Positions 8,478-18,683 are shown, numbered from the stretch's first letter. The stretch: DNA of 40,782 nucleotides from Acinetobacter stercoris (GCF_900323515.1 NZ_OOGT01000007.1:1-40782); one strand, 5' to 3'. Numbers and translations are program-made. The notes: a model not told the origin generated them from the letters alone.

Positions 8478-8516
8478 CGGTTAATTAACACTCTGAGTTA
8501 ATTAAGCCGCTTTTTT
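8478..8516 (+). terminator. Terminator-like hairpin between rpsJ and rplC
   Basis: CGG plus TTAATTAAC (8478-8489) pairs with GTTAATTAA (8497-8505) and CCG (8507-8509), one bulged G, 7-nt loop, followed by C and T6 (8511-8516). The rplC Shine-Dalgarno AGAGG starts immediately after, at 8517. It has the form of an intrinsic terminator inside the operon and could work as an attenuator or as an RNA processing site. Confidence 0.6.
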
Positions 8517-8530
8517 AGAGGTTTATGCAC

Positions 8531-9169
8531 ATGGCTATTGGTTTAGTCGGTCGCAAGTGCGGTATGACACGTATCTTTACAGATGCTGGTGTTTCTGTAC
8601 CTGTTACAGTGATTGAGGTTGATCCTAACCGAATCACTCAAATCAAAACGCTTGAAACTGATGGTTATCAAGCAATTCAAATCACTACTGGTGAACGTCG
8701 CGAATCTCGCGTAACTAACGCTCAAAAAGGTCACTTTGCGAAAGCTGGTGTTGCTGCTGGTCGTTTGGTTAAAGAATTCCGCGTTGCAGAAGCTGATCTT
8801 GAAGGTCGTGAAGTTGGTGGTACTATCGGTGTTGATCTATTTACTGTAGGTCAAATCGTTGATGTAACTGGTCAGTCTAAAGGTAAAGGTTTCCAAGGTG
8901 GTGTTAAGCGTTGGAATTTCCGTACTCAAGACGCTACTCACGGTAACTCTGTTTCTCACCGTGTATTAGGTTCTACAGGTCAAAACCAAACTCCTGGTCG
9001 CGTGTTCAAAGGCAAAAAAATGGCTGGTCACTTAGGTGATGAACGCGTAACAGTACAAGGTCTTGAAATTGTATCTATCGACGCTGAACGTTCAGTTTTA
9101 GTTGTTAAAGGTGCGATTCCTGGTGCTACTGGTGGCGACGTTATCGTTCGTCCTACTATCAAGGCCTGA
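8531..9169 (+). CDS. rplC: 50S ribosomal protein L3
   Basis: L3, an early assembly protein that binds near the 3' end of 23S rRNA and reaches the peptidyl-transferase centre. 212 residues, near E. coli's 209. Start chosen at ATG 8531 ([16 protein letters not shown]), 9 nt after AGAGG; an in-frame ATG at 8525 is only 3 nt away and unlikely. The central loop [24 protein letters not shown] is the extended arm; its Gln is the usual PrmB methylation site. Preceded by the hairpin at 8478-8516 and followed by rplD after 11 nt. Confidence 0.97.
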   Translation: MAIGLVGRKCGMTRIFTDAGVSVPVTVIEVDPNRITQIKTLETDGYQAIQITTGERRESRVTNAQKGHFAKAGVAAGRLVKEFRVAEADLEGREVGGTIGVDLFTVGQIVDVTGQSKGKGFQGGVKRWNFRTQDATHGNSVSHRVLGSTGQNQTPGRVFKGKKMAGHLGDERVTVQGLEIVSIDAERSVLVVKGAIPGATGGDVIVRPTIKA

Positions 9170-9180
9170 GGGGAAATAAC

Positions 9181-9783
9181 GTGAATTTAAAAACTGTTTC
9201 CGGCTCTGCTGTTGAATTGTCTGAAGTTGCTTTCGGACGCGAATTTAACGAAGCTCTTGTACACCAAGTTGTTACAGCTTATTTAGCTGGTGGTCGTCAA
9301 GGTTCTCGTGCGCAAAAATCACGTGCAGACGTTTCTGGCGGTGGTAAAAAACCATTCCGTCAAAAAGGTACTGGCCGCGCTCGTGCTGGTTCTATTCGTA
9401 GCCCAATCTGGGTTGGTGGTGGTAAAACTTTTGCTGCTCGTCCACAAGATTGGTCTCAAAAAGTTAACCGCAAAATGTACCGCGGTGCAATGCAATGTAT
9501 CTTAGCTGAACTTGTTCGCCAAGATCGTCTTGTATTAGTTGAAGAATTTGCTGTTGCAGCTCCTAAAACTAAAGAATTGCTTGCAAAACTTAACGACTTG
9601 AACGCTACTCGCGCATTGATCGTTACAGATGCTGTTGATGAGAATCTGTATCTTGCAGCTCGCAACCTTCCACACGTTGATGTGGTTGATGCTACTGCTA
9701 TTGATCCTGTTGGCTTGATCGCGTTTGATAAAGTTGTAATGTCTGTTGCTGCTGCTAAGAAAATTGAGGTAGAACTCGGATGA
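9181..9783 (+). CDS. rplD: 50S ribosomal protein L4
   Basis: L4 lines the nascent peptide exit tunnel through its extended loop ([30 protein letters not shown] region). 200 residues (E. coli 201). Start is GTG at 9181, preceded by GAGGGG at 9168-9173; no ATG fits the N-terminus. In enterobacteria L4 also represses its own operon through the S10 leader, which makes the leader at 7990-8125 the place to look here. The stop overlaps the rplW start by 4 nt (ATGA), suggesting translational coupling. Confidence 0.97.
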   Translation: MNLKTVSGSAVELSEVAFGREFNEALVHQVVTAYLAGGRQGSRAQKSRADVSGGGKKPFRQKGTGRARAGSIRSPIWVGGGKTFAARPQDWSQKVNRKMYRGAMQCILAELVRQDRLVLVEEFAVAAPKTKELLAKLNDLNATRALIVTDAVDENLYLAARNLPHVDVVDATAIDPVGLIAFDKVVMSVAAAKKIEVELG

Positions 9784-10100
9784 ACAACGAACGTATCTAT
9801 CAAGTCCTAAAAGGACCTGTATTCTCAGAAAAAGCACAAGTTTTAGGTGAAACTGCTGGTGTTCAAGTATTTAAAGTTGCACTAGATGCAAACAAACTTG
9901 AAATCAAAAAAGCAGTTGAACAATTATTTGGTGTAGAAGTTGTTAAAGTTAACACAACTATCACTAAAGGTAAGACTAAGCGCTTTGGTCGTACATTGGG
10001 ACGTCGTTCTGATGTTAAAAAAGCATACGTCACCCTGAAAGCTGGCCAAGATGTTGAAATGGCTGACTTGGGCGATACCGCTGAAAGCGCAGCGGAATAA
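9780..10100 (+). CDS. rplW: 50S ribosomal protein L23
   Basis: L23 sits at the tunnel exit and docks trigger factor and SRP. 106 residues (E. coli 100). The tip loop with [21 protein letters not shown] is recognisable and includes the VNTTI strand near the trigger-factor contact. The start ATG overlaps the rplD stop. The C-terminal tail is acidic and Ala-rich (GDTAESAAE), a small extension. Eleven nt separate it from rplB. Confidence 0.97.
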   Translation: MNNERIYQVLKGPVFSEKAQVLGETAGVQVFKVALDANKLEIKKAVEQLFGVEVVKVNTTITKGKTKRFGRTLGRRSDVKKAYVTLKAGQDVEMADLGDTAESAAE

Positions 10101-10111
10101 GGACGAAAATT

Positions 10112-10936
10112 ATGCCGATTCAAAAATGTAAGCCAACGTCTCCAGGGCGTCGCTTTGTAGAGAAAGTGGTTCATAGCCACCTTCACAAAGGCGCACCTTA
10201 TGCTCCGTTGACAGAAGCTAAAAAACGTACTGGTGGTCGTAACAACAACGGTCACATCACGACTCGTCACGTTGGTGGTGGTCATAAACAACAGTACCGT
10301 ATTGTTGACTTCAAACGTAACAAAGATGGCATTCCTGCTGTAGTTGAACGTATTGAATACGATCCTAACCGTACTTCACATATTGCTTTGTTGAAATATG
10401 CTGACGGTGAGCGTCGTTATATTATTGCACCTAAAGGTTTGCGTGCTGGTGATAAAGTGCAATCTGGTAACGATGCTCCAATTCGTACTGGTAACTGCTT
10501 GCCACTTCGCAACATGCCTATCGGTTCTACTCTTCACAACATCGAGCTTAAAATCGGTAAAGGTGCACAATTAGTGCGTTCTGCTGGTACTTCTGCTCAA
10601 TTGTTGGGTCGTGACGGTTCATACGCAATCATTCGTCTTCGTTCAGGCGAAATGCGTAAAGTACATGTTGAATGCCGCGCTGTGTTAGGTGAAGTATCTA
10701 ACTCAGAAAGCAACCTTCGCTCACTAGGTAAAGCTGGTGCTGCGCGCTGGCGTGGTGTTCGTCCTACCGTTCGTGGTATGGCGATGAACCCGATTGATCA
10801 CCCACATGGTGGTGGTGAAGGGCGTAACAAAGGTATTCAACCTGTAAGCCCATGGGGTCAAAAAGCTAAAGGGTACAAGACACGTACCAATAAGCGTACG
10901 ACTAAGATGATTATTCGCGACCGTCGCGTTAAGTAA
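10112..10936 (+). CDS. rplB: 50S ribosomal protein L2
   Basis: L2 is one of the primary 23S rRNA binders and is needed for subunit joining and peptidyl transfer. 274 residues (E. coli 273). The conserved [14 protein letters not shown] segment, with the His implicated in peptidyl transfer, is present near residues 226-239. Start [14 protein letters not shown] follows an AAGGACG ribosome site. Unremarkable member of the S10 operon. Confidence 0.98.
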   Translation: MPIQKCKPTSPGRRFVEKVVHSHLHKGAPYAPLTEAKKRTGGRNNNGHITTRHVGGGHKQQYRIVDFKRNKDGIPAVVERIEYDPNRTSHIALLKYADGERRYIIAPKGLRAGDKVQSGNDAPIRTGNCLPLRNMPIGSTLHNIELKIGKGAQLVRSAGTSAQLLGRDGSYAIIRLRSGEMRKVHVECRAVLGEVSNSESNLRSLGKAGAARWRGVRPTVRGMAMNPIDHPHGGGEGRNKGIQPVSPWGQKAKGYKTRTNKRTTKMIIRDRRVK

Positions 10937-10955
10937 CAAGTAAAGGAATCTGACA

Positions 10956-11231
10956 ATGCCTCGTTCTCTGAAAAAAGGCCCATTCGTCGATGCGCACTTG
11001 TTCGCTAAGGTTGAAGCGGCTGTTGCAAGTAATTCTCGCAAGCCGATCAAAACTTGGTCGCGTCGTTCGATGATCCTCCCGGATTTTGTTGGTTTAACAA
11101 TTTCTGTACATAATGGCCGTAACCATGTTCCAGTGATCGTAACTGAACATATGGTAGGTCATAAACTAGGTGAATTCGCGCCAACTCGTACCTATCGTGG
11201 TCACGGTGTTGACAAGAAGTCTAAACGTTAA
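10956..11231 (+). CDS. rpsS: 30S ribosomal protein S19
   Basis: S19 lies in the 30S head and pairs with S13 near the A site. 91 residues (E. coli 92). Signature [11 protein letters not shown] at the N-terminus and the C-terminal [16 protein letters not shown] are both present. AAAGGAA lies 7 nt before the ATG. Ends 12 nt before the chosen rplV start. Confidence 0.97.
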
Positions 11232-11243
11232 TAGGTGCTAATG

Positions 11244-11573
11244 ATGGAAGTAACTGCAAAATTACGCGGTGCCGCTATCTCGGCACAAAAGGCACGTTTG
11301 GTTGCAGATTTAATCCGTGGCAAATCAGTTGCTCACGCGCTTAATATCTTGAACTTCAGCAACAAAAAAGCTGCAGTTTTAGTGAAAAAAGCTTTGGAAT
11401 CTGCTATCGCAAACGCTGAACATAATAACAGTTTAGATGTTGATGATCTTAAAGTTTCTACGATCTACGTTGATGAAGGCATGAGCCTTAAACGTATCAT
11501 GCCACGTGCTAAAGGCCGTGCGGATCGTATTACTAAGCGTACTTGTCACATCACCGTTAAGGTAGGGGTTTGA
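11244..11573 (+). CDS. rplV: 50S ribosomal protein L22
   Basis: L22 contacts all 23S domains, and its beta hairpin narrows the exit tunnel. 109 residues (E. coli 110). The frame also has GTG 11235 and ATG 11241; ATG 11244 (MEVTAKLRG) is chosen because it aligns with the E. coli METIAKHRH start and lies 8 nt after AGG. The hairpin tip [19 protein letters not shown], where erythromycin-resistance changes arise, is intact. Confidence 0.96.
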
Positions 11574-11574
11574 T

Positions 11575-12327
11575 ATGGGTCAGAAGGTTCATCCAATCGG
11601 TATCCGCCTAGGTGTTGTGAAACGTCATAACGCTAACTGGTATGCGAATCCGAAACAATACGCTGAATACTTGCTTAAAGATTTGCAAGTTCGTGAGTTT
11701 TTAACTAAAAAACTTAAGAATGCAATGGTAAGCAATATTCTTATCGAACGTCCTACAGGTGCTGCTAAAGTAACAATTAGCACCGCACGTCCAGGTATCG
11801 TTATCGGTAAAAAAGGCGAAGACATTGAAAAATTACAACGCGAATTAACATCTATCATGGGTGTTCCTGCGCAAGTAAGCATCAACGAAATCGATCGCCC
11901 AGACTTAGACGCTCGTTTAGTTGCTGAAGCAATCGCTTCTCAATTAGAAAAACGTGTAATGTTCCGCCGTGCTATGAAACGTGCAGTACAAAACACTATG
12001 CGTGCTGGTGCTAAAGGTATCAAAGTTGAAGTTTCAGGCCGTTTAGGTGGTGCAGAAATCGCACGTACTGAATGGTATCGTGAAGGTCGTGTACCTTTGC
12101 ATACTCTTCGTGCTGACATTGATTATGCAACAATGCGTGCTGAAACTACTTACGGTACGATTGGTGTTAAAGTTTGGATTTTCCGTGGAGAAATCCTGGG
12201 TGGCATGAAACAAGTCATGAACCCGGCTCCTGCTGAAGAACGTCCAGCTAAACGCGGTCGCGGTCGTGGTGAAGGTCAAGAGCGTCGTGGTCGTCGCAAT
12301 GATCGTTCTGCTGATAAAGGAGAATAA
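11575..12327 (+). CDS. rpsC: 30S ribosomal protein S3
   Basis: S3 forms part of the mRNA entry channel and its helicase centre. 250 residues against 233 in E. coli: the extra length is a C-terminal basic tail (after about residue 217) rich in Arg and Gly ([16 protein letters not shown]), a common variable extension. The KH domain is marked by [12 protein letters not shown] (near residues 64-75). Starts 1 nt after the rplV stop. Confidence 0.97.
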   Translation: MGQKVHPIGIRLGVVKRHNANWYANPKQYAEYLLKDLQVREFLTKKLKNAMVSNILIERPTGAAKVTISTARPGIVIGKKGEDIEKLQRELTSIMGVPAQVSINEIDRPDLDARLVAEAIASQLEKRVMFRRAMKRAVQNTMRAGAKGIKVEVSGRLGGAEIARTEWYREGRVPLHTLRADIDYATMRAETTYGTIGVKVWIFRGEILGGMKQVMNPAPAEERPAKRGRGRGEGQERRGRRNDRSADKGE

Positions 12328-12330
12328 TCC

Positions 12331-12744
12331 ATGTTGCAACCTAAACGTACTAAATTCCGTAAAGTGCAAAAAGGCCGTAACACTGGTCTAGCGCACCGTG
12401 GCAGTACAGTATCATTTGGTACTATCGCACTTAAATCAGTTGAACGTGGTCGTATGACTGCGCGTCAAATTGAAGCTGCGCGTCGTACCATTAGCCGTCG
12501 TGTAAAACGTGGTGGTAAAATCTTTATCCGTGTATTCCCGGACAAACCAATTACTGAAAAACCATTAGAAGTTCGTATGGGTAACGGTAAAGGTAATGTG
12601 GAATACTGGGTTTGTGAAATCAAGCCAGGTAAGATCCTGTACGAAATGGAAGGTGTAAGCGAAGAATTAGCGCGCGAAGCATTTACTTTAGCTGCTGCTA
12701 AACTTCCGTTTAAAACCGCTATCGTGACTCGGACGGTAATGTAA
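12331..12744 (+). CDS. rplP: 50S ribosomal protein L16
   Basis: L16 organises the A-site side of the peptidyl-transferase centre. 137 residues (E. coli 136). It has the family opening [17 protein letters not shown] and the loop [24 protein letters not shown]; the Arg that YcfD hydroxylates in E. coli falls in this region. GGAGAATA lies 5 nt before the ATG. Its stop shares one base with the rpmC start (TAATG). Confidence 0.97.
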   Translation: MLQPKRTKFRKVQKGRNTGLAHRGSTVSFGTIALKSVERGRMTARQIEAARRTISRRVKRGGKIFIRVFPDKPITEKPLEVRMGNGKGNVEYWVCEIKPGKILYEMEGVSEELAREAFTLAAAKLPFKTAIVTRTVM

Positions 12745-12941
12745 TGAAAACTAAAGATCTACGTGAAAAGTCGGTAGAAGAGTTGCAAGCTTTGCTTGAA
12801 GAGCAACAGCTTAACCAATTCCGTCTTCGTATGGCGAAAGCAACTGGTCAATTGGGTAAATCGCACGAAGTGCAAGTTGCTCGTAAGACAATTGCTCGTA
12901 TCAAGACACTCCTTACCGAAAAACAGGGGAACGGACAATGA
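12744..12941 (+). CDS. rpmC: 50S ribosomal protein L29
   Basis: L29, a two-helix protein beside L23 at the exit tunnel. 65 residues (E. coli 63). Opening [18 protein letters not shown] and the later [15 protein letters not shown] match the family. Its ATG overlaps the rplP stop by one base, and its own stop overlaps the rpsQ ATG by 4 nt, so translation is probably coupled across the three genes. Confidence 0.96.
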   Translation: MKTKDLREKSVEELQALLEEQQLNQFRLRMAKATGQLGKSHEVQVARKTIARIKTLLTEKQGNGQ

Positions 12942-13195
12942 GTGAAAAAACAGTCCGCACGTTAACTGGCAAAGTAGTAAGTGACAAAATGGACAAGTCT
13001 ATTGTTGTTCTTATCGAACGCCGAGTTCAACACCCGTTGTACGGCAAATCAATCCGCCGTTCAACTAAATTACACGCTCATGATGAGAACAATACCGCTA
13101 AACTTGGCGATCTTGTAACCATCAAAGAAAGCCGCCCAATTTCTAAAACTAAAGCTTGGACTTTGGTTGAAGTTGTTGAAGCAGCTGCTGAGTAA
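12938..13195 (+). CDS. rpsQ: 30S ribosomal protein S17
   Basis: S17 is an early 16S rRNA binder in the 30S body. 85 residues (E. coli 84). The [14 protein letters not shown] and [27 protein letters not shown] motifs are typical. Last gene of the S10 operon in the E. coli scheme; a 92-nt gap with a large hairpin separates it from rplN. Confidence 0.97.
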   Translation: MSEKTVRTLTGKVVSDKMDKSIVVLIERRVQHPLYGKSIRRSTKLHAHDENNTAKLGDLVTIKESRPISKTKAWTLVEVVEAAAE

Positions 13196-13211
13196 TTAGA
13201 CGTTCTTGTTG

Positions 13212-13267
13212 CATCATCGGTCAATTTCGAGTACTCTTTGAGCCTTTCGAAATTGTGACCGGTGATG
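13212..13267 (+). promoter_or_regulatory. Large RNA hairpin at the S10/spc operon boundary
   Basis: An 11-bp outer stem (13212-13222 with 13257-13267, one G-T pair), a 2-nt bulge and an 8-bp inner stem (AATTTCGA 13223-13230 with TCGAAATT 13247-13254) close on a 16-nt loop. Only TTTT follows, so it is not a normal terminator. A weak promoter can be drawn in the same gap (TTGCAT 13209-13214, 17 bp, TACTCT 13232-13237). The hairpin ends 20 nt before the rplN ATG, close to its ribosome site. Confidence 0.55.
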
Positions 13268-13287
13268 CTCGGTTTTGGAGTAGGGCA

Positions 13288-13656
13288 ATGATTCAAACCG
13301 AAAGTATGCTCGACGTAGCAGACAACAGTGGTGCACGCCGCGTACAATGTATCAAAGTACTTGGTGGTTCACATCGTCGTTATGCTTCTGTTGGCGACAT
13401 TATTAAAGTTACTGTAAAAGAAGCAATTCCACGTGGCCGTGTTAAAAAAGGTGACGTGATGAATGCAGTTGTAGTTCGCACAAAATTCGGTATTCGTCGT
13501 CCAGACGGTTCTGTGATCCGTTTTGATGACAATGCTGCTGTTATTTTGAACAACAACAAGGCTCCGATTGCCACTCGTATTTTCGGACCAGTGACTCGTG
13601 AACTTCGTACTGAACAGTTCATGAAAATCATTTCATTGGCTCCTGAAGTACTATAA
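13288..13656 (+). CDS. rplN: 50S ribosomal protein L14
   Basis: L14 forms an intersubunit bridge and binds the silencing factor RsfS. 122 residues, close to E. coli's 123. Start at ATG 13288 ([19 protein letters not shown]), the family start, with GGAG 13277-13280 seven nt upstream; the frame extends 33 nt up into the hairpin region without support. First gene of the spc cluster. Confidence 0.97.
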   Translation: MIQTESMLDVADNSGARRVQCIKVLGGSHRRYASVGDIIKVTVKEAIPRGRVKKGDVMNAVVVRTKFGIRRPDGSVIRFDDNAAVILNNNKAPIATRIFGPVTRELRTEQFMKIISLAPEVL

Positions 13657-13667
13657 TAGAGGCAATC

Positions 13668-13988
13668 ATGGCTAAGATTAAAAAAGGCGATCAAGTAATC
13701 GTGATCGCAGGTAAAGAAAAAGGCAAACAGGGTACTGTTTTGTCTGTTTCTAATGACCGAGTTAAGGTTGAAGGCCTTAATTTAGTTAAGAAGCATCAAA
13801 AGCCGAATCGTGTTACTGGCGCTGAAGGCGGCATCGTAACTCAAGAAGCTTCGCTTCATATCTCAAACGTGGCAATTTTTAATGCTACAACCCAAAAGGC
13901 TGACCGTGTTGGTTACCAAGTTGATGCTGAAGGCGCGAAAACTCGCGTATTCAAATCAAATGGTGAATCAGTGGCGGCGGCGAAGTAA
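13668..13988 (+). CDS. rplX: 50S ribosomal protein L24
   Basis: L24 starts 50S assembly by binding the 5' end of 23S rRNA. 106 residues (E. coli 104). The KOW motif is at the N-terminus ([22 protein letters not shown]). The spacer [23 protein letters not shown] segment is present near residues 50-66. GAGG lies 7 nt before the ATG; 11 nt separate it from rplN. Confidence 0.96.
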   Translation: MAKIKKGDQVIVIAGKEKGKQGTVLSVSNDRVKVEGLNLVKKHQKPNRVTGAEGGIVTQEASLHISNVAIFNATTQKADRVGYQVDAEGAKTRVFKSNGESVAAAK

Positions 13989-14003
13989 TAGGTTGACAAG
14001 GCA

Positions 14004-14540
14004 ATGGCCAGACTTAAAGCGCGTTACAATGACGAACTTAAAGCTAAGTTGAAAGAAGAACTTGGCGTAGCTAATGTGATGGAAATTCCTCGCATTACTA
14101 AAATCACTCTAAACATGGGTGTTGGTGCAGCTTCAGCTGATAAGAAATTATTAGATGGCGCATTATCAGATATGCAAGCTATCGCTGGTCAAAAACCAGT
14201 GTTAACACTTGCACGTAAATCAATCGCGGGCTTCAAAATCCGTGATGGTTGGCCAATCGGTTGTAAAGTTACTTTACGTGGCGAACGTATGTACGAATTC
14301 TTAGACCGTTTGATCTCAATCGCAATCCCTCGTATCCGTGACTTCCGTGGTTTCTCTGCGAAATCTTTCGATGGTCGTGGTAACTACTCTATGGGCTTGA
14401 AAGAGCAAATCGTTTTCCCAGAAATCGATTTCGATAAGATTGATCGTATTCGTGGTATGGATATTACTATTACTACGACTGCTCGCACCGATGACGAAGG
14501 CCGTGCGCTTATGCGTGCATTCGGCTTCCCGTTCAAATAA
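14004..14540 (+). CDS. rplE: 50S ribosomal protein L5
   Basis: L5 binds 5S rRNA and helps form the central protuberance. 178 residues (E. coli 179). It opens [16 protein letters not shown] and carries the conserved [17 protein letters not shown] and FGFPFK ending. In E. coli the S8 repressor site lies around the rplX-rplE junction; here the 15-nt gap (13989-14003) is short, so any such site would overlap coding sequence. Confidence 0.97.
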   Translation: MARLKARYNDELKAKLKEELGVANVMEIPRITKITLNMGVGAASADKKLLDGALSDMQAIAGQKPVLTLARKSIAGFKIRDGWPIGCKVTLRGERMYEFLDRLISIAIPRIRDFRGFSAKSFDGRGNYSMGLKEQIVFPEIDFDKIDRIRGMDITITTTARTDDEGRALMRAFGFPFK

Positions 14541-14549
14541 GAGGTCGAT

Positions 14550-14855
14550 ATGGCTAAGAAAGGTATGATTAATCGCGAATTAAAACGCGAAAAAACAGTT
14601 GCTAAATACGCTGCAAAACGTGCTGAATACAAAGCTACTATTGCTAACGTAAATGCAAGTGATGAAGAGCGTTTTGAAGCGATGTTAAAATTACAAGCGT
14701 TGCCTCGTAATGCATCACCAGTTCGTCTACGTAACCGTTGTGGTTTAACTGGACGTCCTCATGGTTACTTCCGTAAGTTCGGTTTAAGCCGTAACAAATT
14801 ACGTGATACAGTAATGCAAGGTGATGTACCTGGCGTTGTTAAGGCAAGCTGGTAA
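14550..14855 (+). CDS. rpsN: 30S ribosomal protein S14, zinc-independent form
   Basis: S14 of the 30S head. 101 residues, the long form lacking the CxxC...CxxC zinc ribbon: only one Cys ([12 protein letters not shown]) is present. It does not need zinc, so no alternative zinc-sparing copy is expected. Ends with the typical GVVKASW. AGAGG precedes the start by 7 nt; 9 nt after rplE. Confidence 0.97.
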   Translation: MAKKGMINRELKREKTVAKYAAKRAEYKATIANVNASDEERFEAMLKLQALPRNASPVRLRNRCGLTGRPHGYFRKFGLSRNKLRDTVMQGDVPGVVKASW

Positions 14856-14866
14856 GGAGCGACTAA

Positions 14867-15262
14867 ATGAGTATGCAAGATACCGTTGCCGACATGCTAA
14901 CACGTGTTCGTAACGCACAAATGGCAAAAAAACAAACTGTTTCTATGCCAAATTCTAAGTTGAAAGTTGCGATTGCAAACGTACTTCAACAAGAAGGTTA
15001 TATTTCAAATGTAGAAGTTGCTGATCTTGAAGGCAAAGCTACTTTGACTATTACTTTAAAATATTTTGAAGGCAAACCGGTTATTGAAACTGTGAAACGC
15101 GTAAGCCGTCCAGGTCTTCGCCAATATCGCGGTAAAGATAATCTTCCTAGCGTTAAGCAAGGATTGGGTATTGCAATTGTTTCTACAAGCAAAGGCATCA
15201 TGACTGATCGCGCTGCACGTGCTGCAGGCGTTGGTGGTGAAGTTATTGCTTTTGTTTCTTAA
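14867..15262 (+). CDS. rpsH: 30S ribosomal protein S8
   Basis: S8 binds helix 21 of 16S rRNA and, in E. coli, also represses the spc operon mRNA. 131 residues (E. coli 130). [18 protein letters not shown] opening and the C-terminal [26 protein letters not shown] are the family signatures. AAGGAG lies 6 nt upstream of the ATG. No sign of change from the family norm. Confidence 0.97.
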   Translation: MSMQDTVADMLTRVRNAQMAKKQTVSMPNSKLKVAIANVLQQEGYISNVEVADLEGKATLTITLKYFEGKPVIETVKRVSRPGLRQYRGKDNLPSVKQGLGIAIVSTSKGIMTDRAARAAGVGGEVIAFVS

Positions 15263-15275
15263 TAGGTGATTCCTC

Positions 15276-15809
15276 ATGTCTCGTGTGGCTAAAGCCCCAG
15301 TAACTGTACCTAATGGTGTAACAGTTACTCAGAACGGCCGGCAGGTCGAAGTGAAAGGCAGTAAAGGTACTTTGTCTTTCAACCTGCATGCGCTGGTCGA
15401 GCTAAAACAGGAAGAAGGTAAACTTCAAATTGCTCCAGTTAAAGAGTCTAAAGACTCTTGGATGCAAGCTGGTACTGCTCGCGCTGTGTTAAATAACCTT
15501 GTAAAAGGTGTTAACGAAGGTTTCGAACGTAAGTTACAACTTATCGGTGTAGGTTATAAAGCTGCGGTTAAAGGTAATGTAGTTAACCTTAACCTTGGTT
15601 ATTCACATCCAATCGATTACTCACTTCCAGAAGGCGTAACTGCTGAAACTCCGACTGCGACTGAGATTGTTCTCAAGTCAGCTAACAAACAATTGTTAGG
15701 TCAGGTTGCTGCAGAAATCCGTGCTTACCGTTCACCAGAACCATACAAAGGTAAAGGTGTTCGTTATTCGGATGAAGTTGTTCTTCGTAAAGAAGCTAAG
15801 AAGAAATAA
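15276..15809 (+). CDS. rplF: 50S ribosomal protein L6
   Basis: L6 lies near the factor-binding site at the base of the L7/L12 stalk. 177 residues, as in E. coli. The two repeated domains are visible; the C-terminal signature [16 protein letters not shown] is intact. A TAGGTG ribosome site precedes the ATG. Followed by rplR after 14 nt. Confidence 0.97.
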   Translation: MSRVAKAPVTVPNGVTVTQNGRQVEVKGSKGTLSFNLHALVELKQEEGKLQIAPVKESKDSWMQAGTARAVLNNLVKGVNEGFERKLQLIGVGYKAAVKGNVVNLNLGYSHPIDYSLPEGVTAETPTATEIVLKSANKQLLGQVAAEIRAYRSPEPYKGKGVRYSDEVVLRKEAKKK

Positions 15810-15823
15810 GGCGCGAGGTTCTT

Positions 15824-16174
15824 ATGAACGAAAAGAAACAATCCCGTTTGCGTCGTGCGAAAAGCACACGCTTGCACATTCGTGCATTGGGTGCGACTCG
15901 TTTGTGTGTAAACCGCACTCCGCGTCACATCTATGCTCAAGTTATTTCAGCAGATGGTGGCAAAGTATTAGCTCAAGCTTCTACTTTGGATGCATCTTTA
16001 CGTAGCGGTTCGACTGGTAACATCGATGCTGCTACGAAAGTAGGTGCTTTAATCGCAGAACGTGCTAAAGCAGCTGGTGTAACTAAAGTTGCATTTGACC
16101 GTTCTGGTTTTAAATATCATGGTCGTATCAAAGCCTTGGCTGATGCTGCTCGTGAAAACGGCTTGGAGTTCTAA
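15824..16174 (+). CDS. rplR: 50S ribosomal protein L18
   Basis: L18 binds 5S rRNA with L5. 116 residues (E. coli 117). Basic N-terminus ([20 protein letters not shown]) and the C-terminal [26 protein letters not shown] are characteristic. GCGAGG precedes the start by 7 nt. Two nt separate its stop from the rpsE ATG, suggesting coupled translation. Confidence 0.97.
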   Translation: MNEKKQSRLRRAKSTRLHIRALGATRLCVNRTPRHIYAQVISADGGKVLAQASTLDASLRSGSTGNIDAATKVGALIAERAKAAGVTKVAFDRSGFKYHGRIKALADAARENGLEF

Positions 16175-16176
16175 TC

Positions 16177-16674
16177 ATGGCTAAAGTTGAACAAAACGAA
16201 GGTCTTGTTGAAAAGCTGGTTGCCGTTGATCGTGTAGCCAAAGTTGTTAAGGGTGGTCGTATCTTCTCTTTCACAGCATTGACTGTGGTTGGTGATGGTA
16301 ATGGTCGCGTAGGTTTTGGTCGTGGTAAAGCGCGTGAAGTTCCAGCTGCTATTTCTAAAGCACTTGAAGCTGCGCGTCGTAACATGATTACTGTTGACCT
16401 TGTTGATGGTACTGTACAGCACCCTATCCATGCTCGTCATGGTGCAAGTCATGTCTATATGCAACCTGCATCTGAAGGTACTGGCGTAATTGCTGGTGGT
16501 TCAATGCGTGCAGTTTTAGAAGCTGCTGGTGTGCGTAACGTATTGACTAAGTGTTATGGTTCTACTAACGCTGCAAATGTCGTAAATGCAACTTTTAATG
16601 GTTTGCGTGATATGACTTCTCCTGAAAAGGTTGCTGCGAAACGTGGTCTCTCAGTAGAACAAATTTTAGGGTAA
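16177..16674 (+). CDS. rpsE: 30S ribosomal protein S5
   Basis: S5 acts in decoding fidelity and mRNA unwinding at the entry channel. 165 residues (E. coli 167). The double-stranded RNA-binding N-domain holds the loop [16 protein letters not shown], where spectinomycin-resistance changes occur; the usual residues appear intact. The C-terminal ribosomal-fold domain follows [11 protein letters not shown]. Six nt separate it from rpmD. Confidence 0.97.
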   Translation: MAKVEQNEGLVEKLVAVDRVAKVVKGGRIFSFTALTVVGDGNGRVGFGRGKAREVPAAISKALEAARRNMITVDLVDGTVQHPIHARHGASHVYMQPASEGTGVIAGGSMRAVLEAAGVRNVLTKCYGSTNAANVVNATFNGLRDMTSPEKVAAKRGLSVEQILG

Positions 16675-16680
16675 TCAATC

Positions 16681-16857
16681 ATGAAAACGATTAAAGTTAC
16701 CCAGACTAAATCTTCTTCGCATCGTTTGAAAAATCACAAACTTTGCTTACAAGGTTTAGGTCTGCGTCGTATTGGTCATACTGTAGAAGTGCAAGATACT
16801 CCTTCTAATCGTGGTATGATCAACAAAGTCTACTATATGGTTAGTGTAGAGGAATAA
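16681..16857 (+). CDS. rpmD: 50S ribosomal protein L30
   Basis: Short gene of 58 residues (E. coli 59), easily missed because of its length. It reads [16 protein letters not shown], then [20 protein letters not shown] and ends YYMVSVEE, all typical of bacterial L30. It fills the gap between rpsE and rplO exactly where the spc operon has rpmD, with its ATG 6 nt after the rpsE stop and its stop 3 nt before the rplO ATG. Confidence 0.97.
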
Positions 16858-16860
16858 GCC

Positions 16861-17301
16861 ATGACTCTGCGTTTAAATGAGCTTGCGCCTGCAGAAGGTG
16901 CAAAACGTGAAAACCGTCGCTTAGGCCGTGGTATCGGTTCTGGCGTTGGTAAGACTGGTGGCCGTGGTGTCAAAGGTCAGAAATCACGTAAAAGTGGTGG
17001 CGTTCGTCCAGGCTTTGAAGGTGGTCAAACAGCGATTTATCGTCGTTTACCTAAATTCGGTTTCACTAGCCAATTGGCTTTGAAAACTGCTGAAGTACGT
17101 TTGTCTGAACTTGCTAAAGTTGAAGGCGATATTGTTAGCCTAGAAACTTTAAAAGCTGCGAACGTTGTACGTAAAGATATGTTACGTGCTCGTATCGTAC
17201 TTTCTGGTGAAATCACTCGTGCATTCACTGTTCAAGGTGTTGCATTGACTAAAGGCGCTAAAGCTGCTGTTGAAGCTGCTGGCGGTAAAGTCGAGGAGTA
17301 A
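16861..17301 (+). CDS. rplO: 50S ribosomal protein L15
   Basis: L15, a late assembly protein of the 50S subunit. 146 residues (E. coli 144). N-terminal [24 protein letters not shown] and the Gly-rich basic stretch [21 protein letters not shown] are signatures; [18 protein letters not shown] follows. Its last codons include GAGGAG, which serves as the ribosome site for secY. Confidence 0.97.
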   Translation: MTLRLNELAPAEGAKRENRRLGRGIGSGVGKTGGRGVKGQKSRKSGGVRPGFEGGQTAIYRRLPKFGFTSQLALKTAEVRLSELAKVEGDIVSLETLKAANVVRKDMLRARIVLSGEITRAFTVQGVALTKGAKAAVEAAGGKVEE

Positions 17302-17307
17302 TCGCGA

Positions 17308-18663
17308 GTGACTATGTCTCCTAGTTCTTCAGGTCATGTTAACATGATGAAAGGGCAGCCATTTCATGTGAAATATCGTGAAATTATTCGCCGATTAATG
17401 TTCTTGATTGGTGCTTTGGTCGTCTTTCGACTAGGATCGCATATTCCTCTGCCAGGTATTGATAATGTCGCGCTAGAGCGTTTTTTTAAGGCTAATGAAG
17501 GTACTTTCTTAGGCTTATTTAATATGTTCTCTGGCGGGGCATTAGAACGTATGTCAATTCTTGCGTTGGGTATTATGCCATACATCTCTGCATCCATCAT
17601 TGTGCAGTTGATGTCAACAGTTGTTCCTTCGCTTGAAGCATTAAAGAAAGAAGGCGAGCAGGGTAAACGTAAGATTAATCAGTACACTCGCTATGGCACA
17701 TTGTTACTTGCCTTTGTGCAAGGTATTGGAATGTGTGCGGGACTCATCAGTCAAGGAATTACTTTGACTTCGGGTCTGGCTTTTTATATTCCAGCAGTCA
17801 CATCTTTAGTGGCTGGAACAATGTTTCTGATGTGGTTAGGAGAGCAAATTACCGAACGTGGTATCGGTAATGGTATTTCCATGATCATTTTTGCTGGTAT
17901 TGTTGCAGCATTGCCAACTACAGTTATTCAGTCTTTCTCATCTGTTGAGCAAGGACAAACCAGTCTTATTGGTTTAGCTATATTTGGTTTGCTTTCATTA
18001 GCAGTACTCGCAGCGATCGTGTTTATTGAAAAAGCTCAGCGTCGTATACCTGTTAACTATGCTCAAAAGCAACAAGGGCGTCGCATATTCACTGCTCAGC
18101 AAACACATTTGCCATTAAAAATTAACATGGCAGGGGTTATTCCAGCAATTTTCGCAAGTTCGTTATTGTTGTTCCCTGCAAGTTTAGGTCAATGGCTTGG
18201 AAGTGCTGATCCAAATGCAGGAATTGTAAAACGTACGCTACAAGATTTGGCATTAGTATTATCGCCTGGACAACCTTTGTATTTGGTGCTGTTCGCTGCG
18301 TTAATCATTTTCTTCTGTTATTTCTATACTGCGCTAGTATTTAGCCCTAAAGAAGTTTCAGAGAATTTGAAACGAAGTGGAGCATATGTACCTGGTATTC
18401 GCCCAGGTGAGCAAACTGCTCGTTATTTAGATCATATTCTTAATCGTTTGACGTTTATTGGTGCAATCTATATCACTGTCATTTGTTTGATGCCAATGAT
18501 TTTGCAAAGTTCATTTGGTATCCCATTCCATTTGGGGGGTACTTCTTTGCTGATTGTTGTGGTAGTTGTGATGGACTTTATGGCTCAGCTTCAAGCTCAT
18601 CTCACGTCTCACCAATATGATAATCAATCGTTAATGAGAAAGACTGCTCATCCTAAGGGATAA
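17308..18663 (+). CDS. secY: Protein translocase subunit SecY
   Basis: Central pore of the Sec translocase, ten membrane helices, working with SecE, SecG and SecA. 451 residues (E. coli 443). The plug region ([19 protein letters not shown]) and cytosolic loops [28 protein letters not shown] and [11 protein letters not shown], which contact SecA and the ribosome, are present. Start taken as GTG 17308, 9 nt after GAGGAG (17293-17298); ATG 17314 is in frame but 15 nt away. As in other gammaproteobacteria it sits between rplO and rpmJ. Confidence 0.96.
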
Positions 18664-18683
18664 GCGCACTTAGAGGTTTCATC

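Noticed and set aside
8478..8516. Full operon end between rpsJ and rplC
   Set aside because: rplC and the rest of the operon follow without another clear promoter, so a complete stop there would cut off essential genes; treated as attenuator-like.
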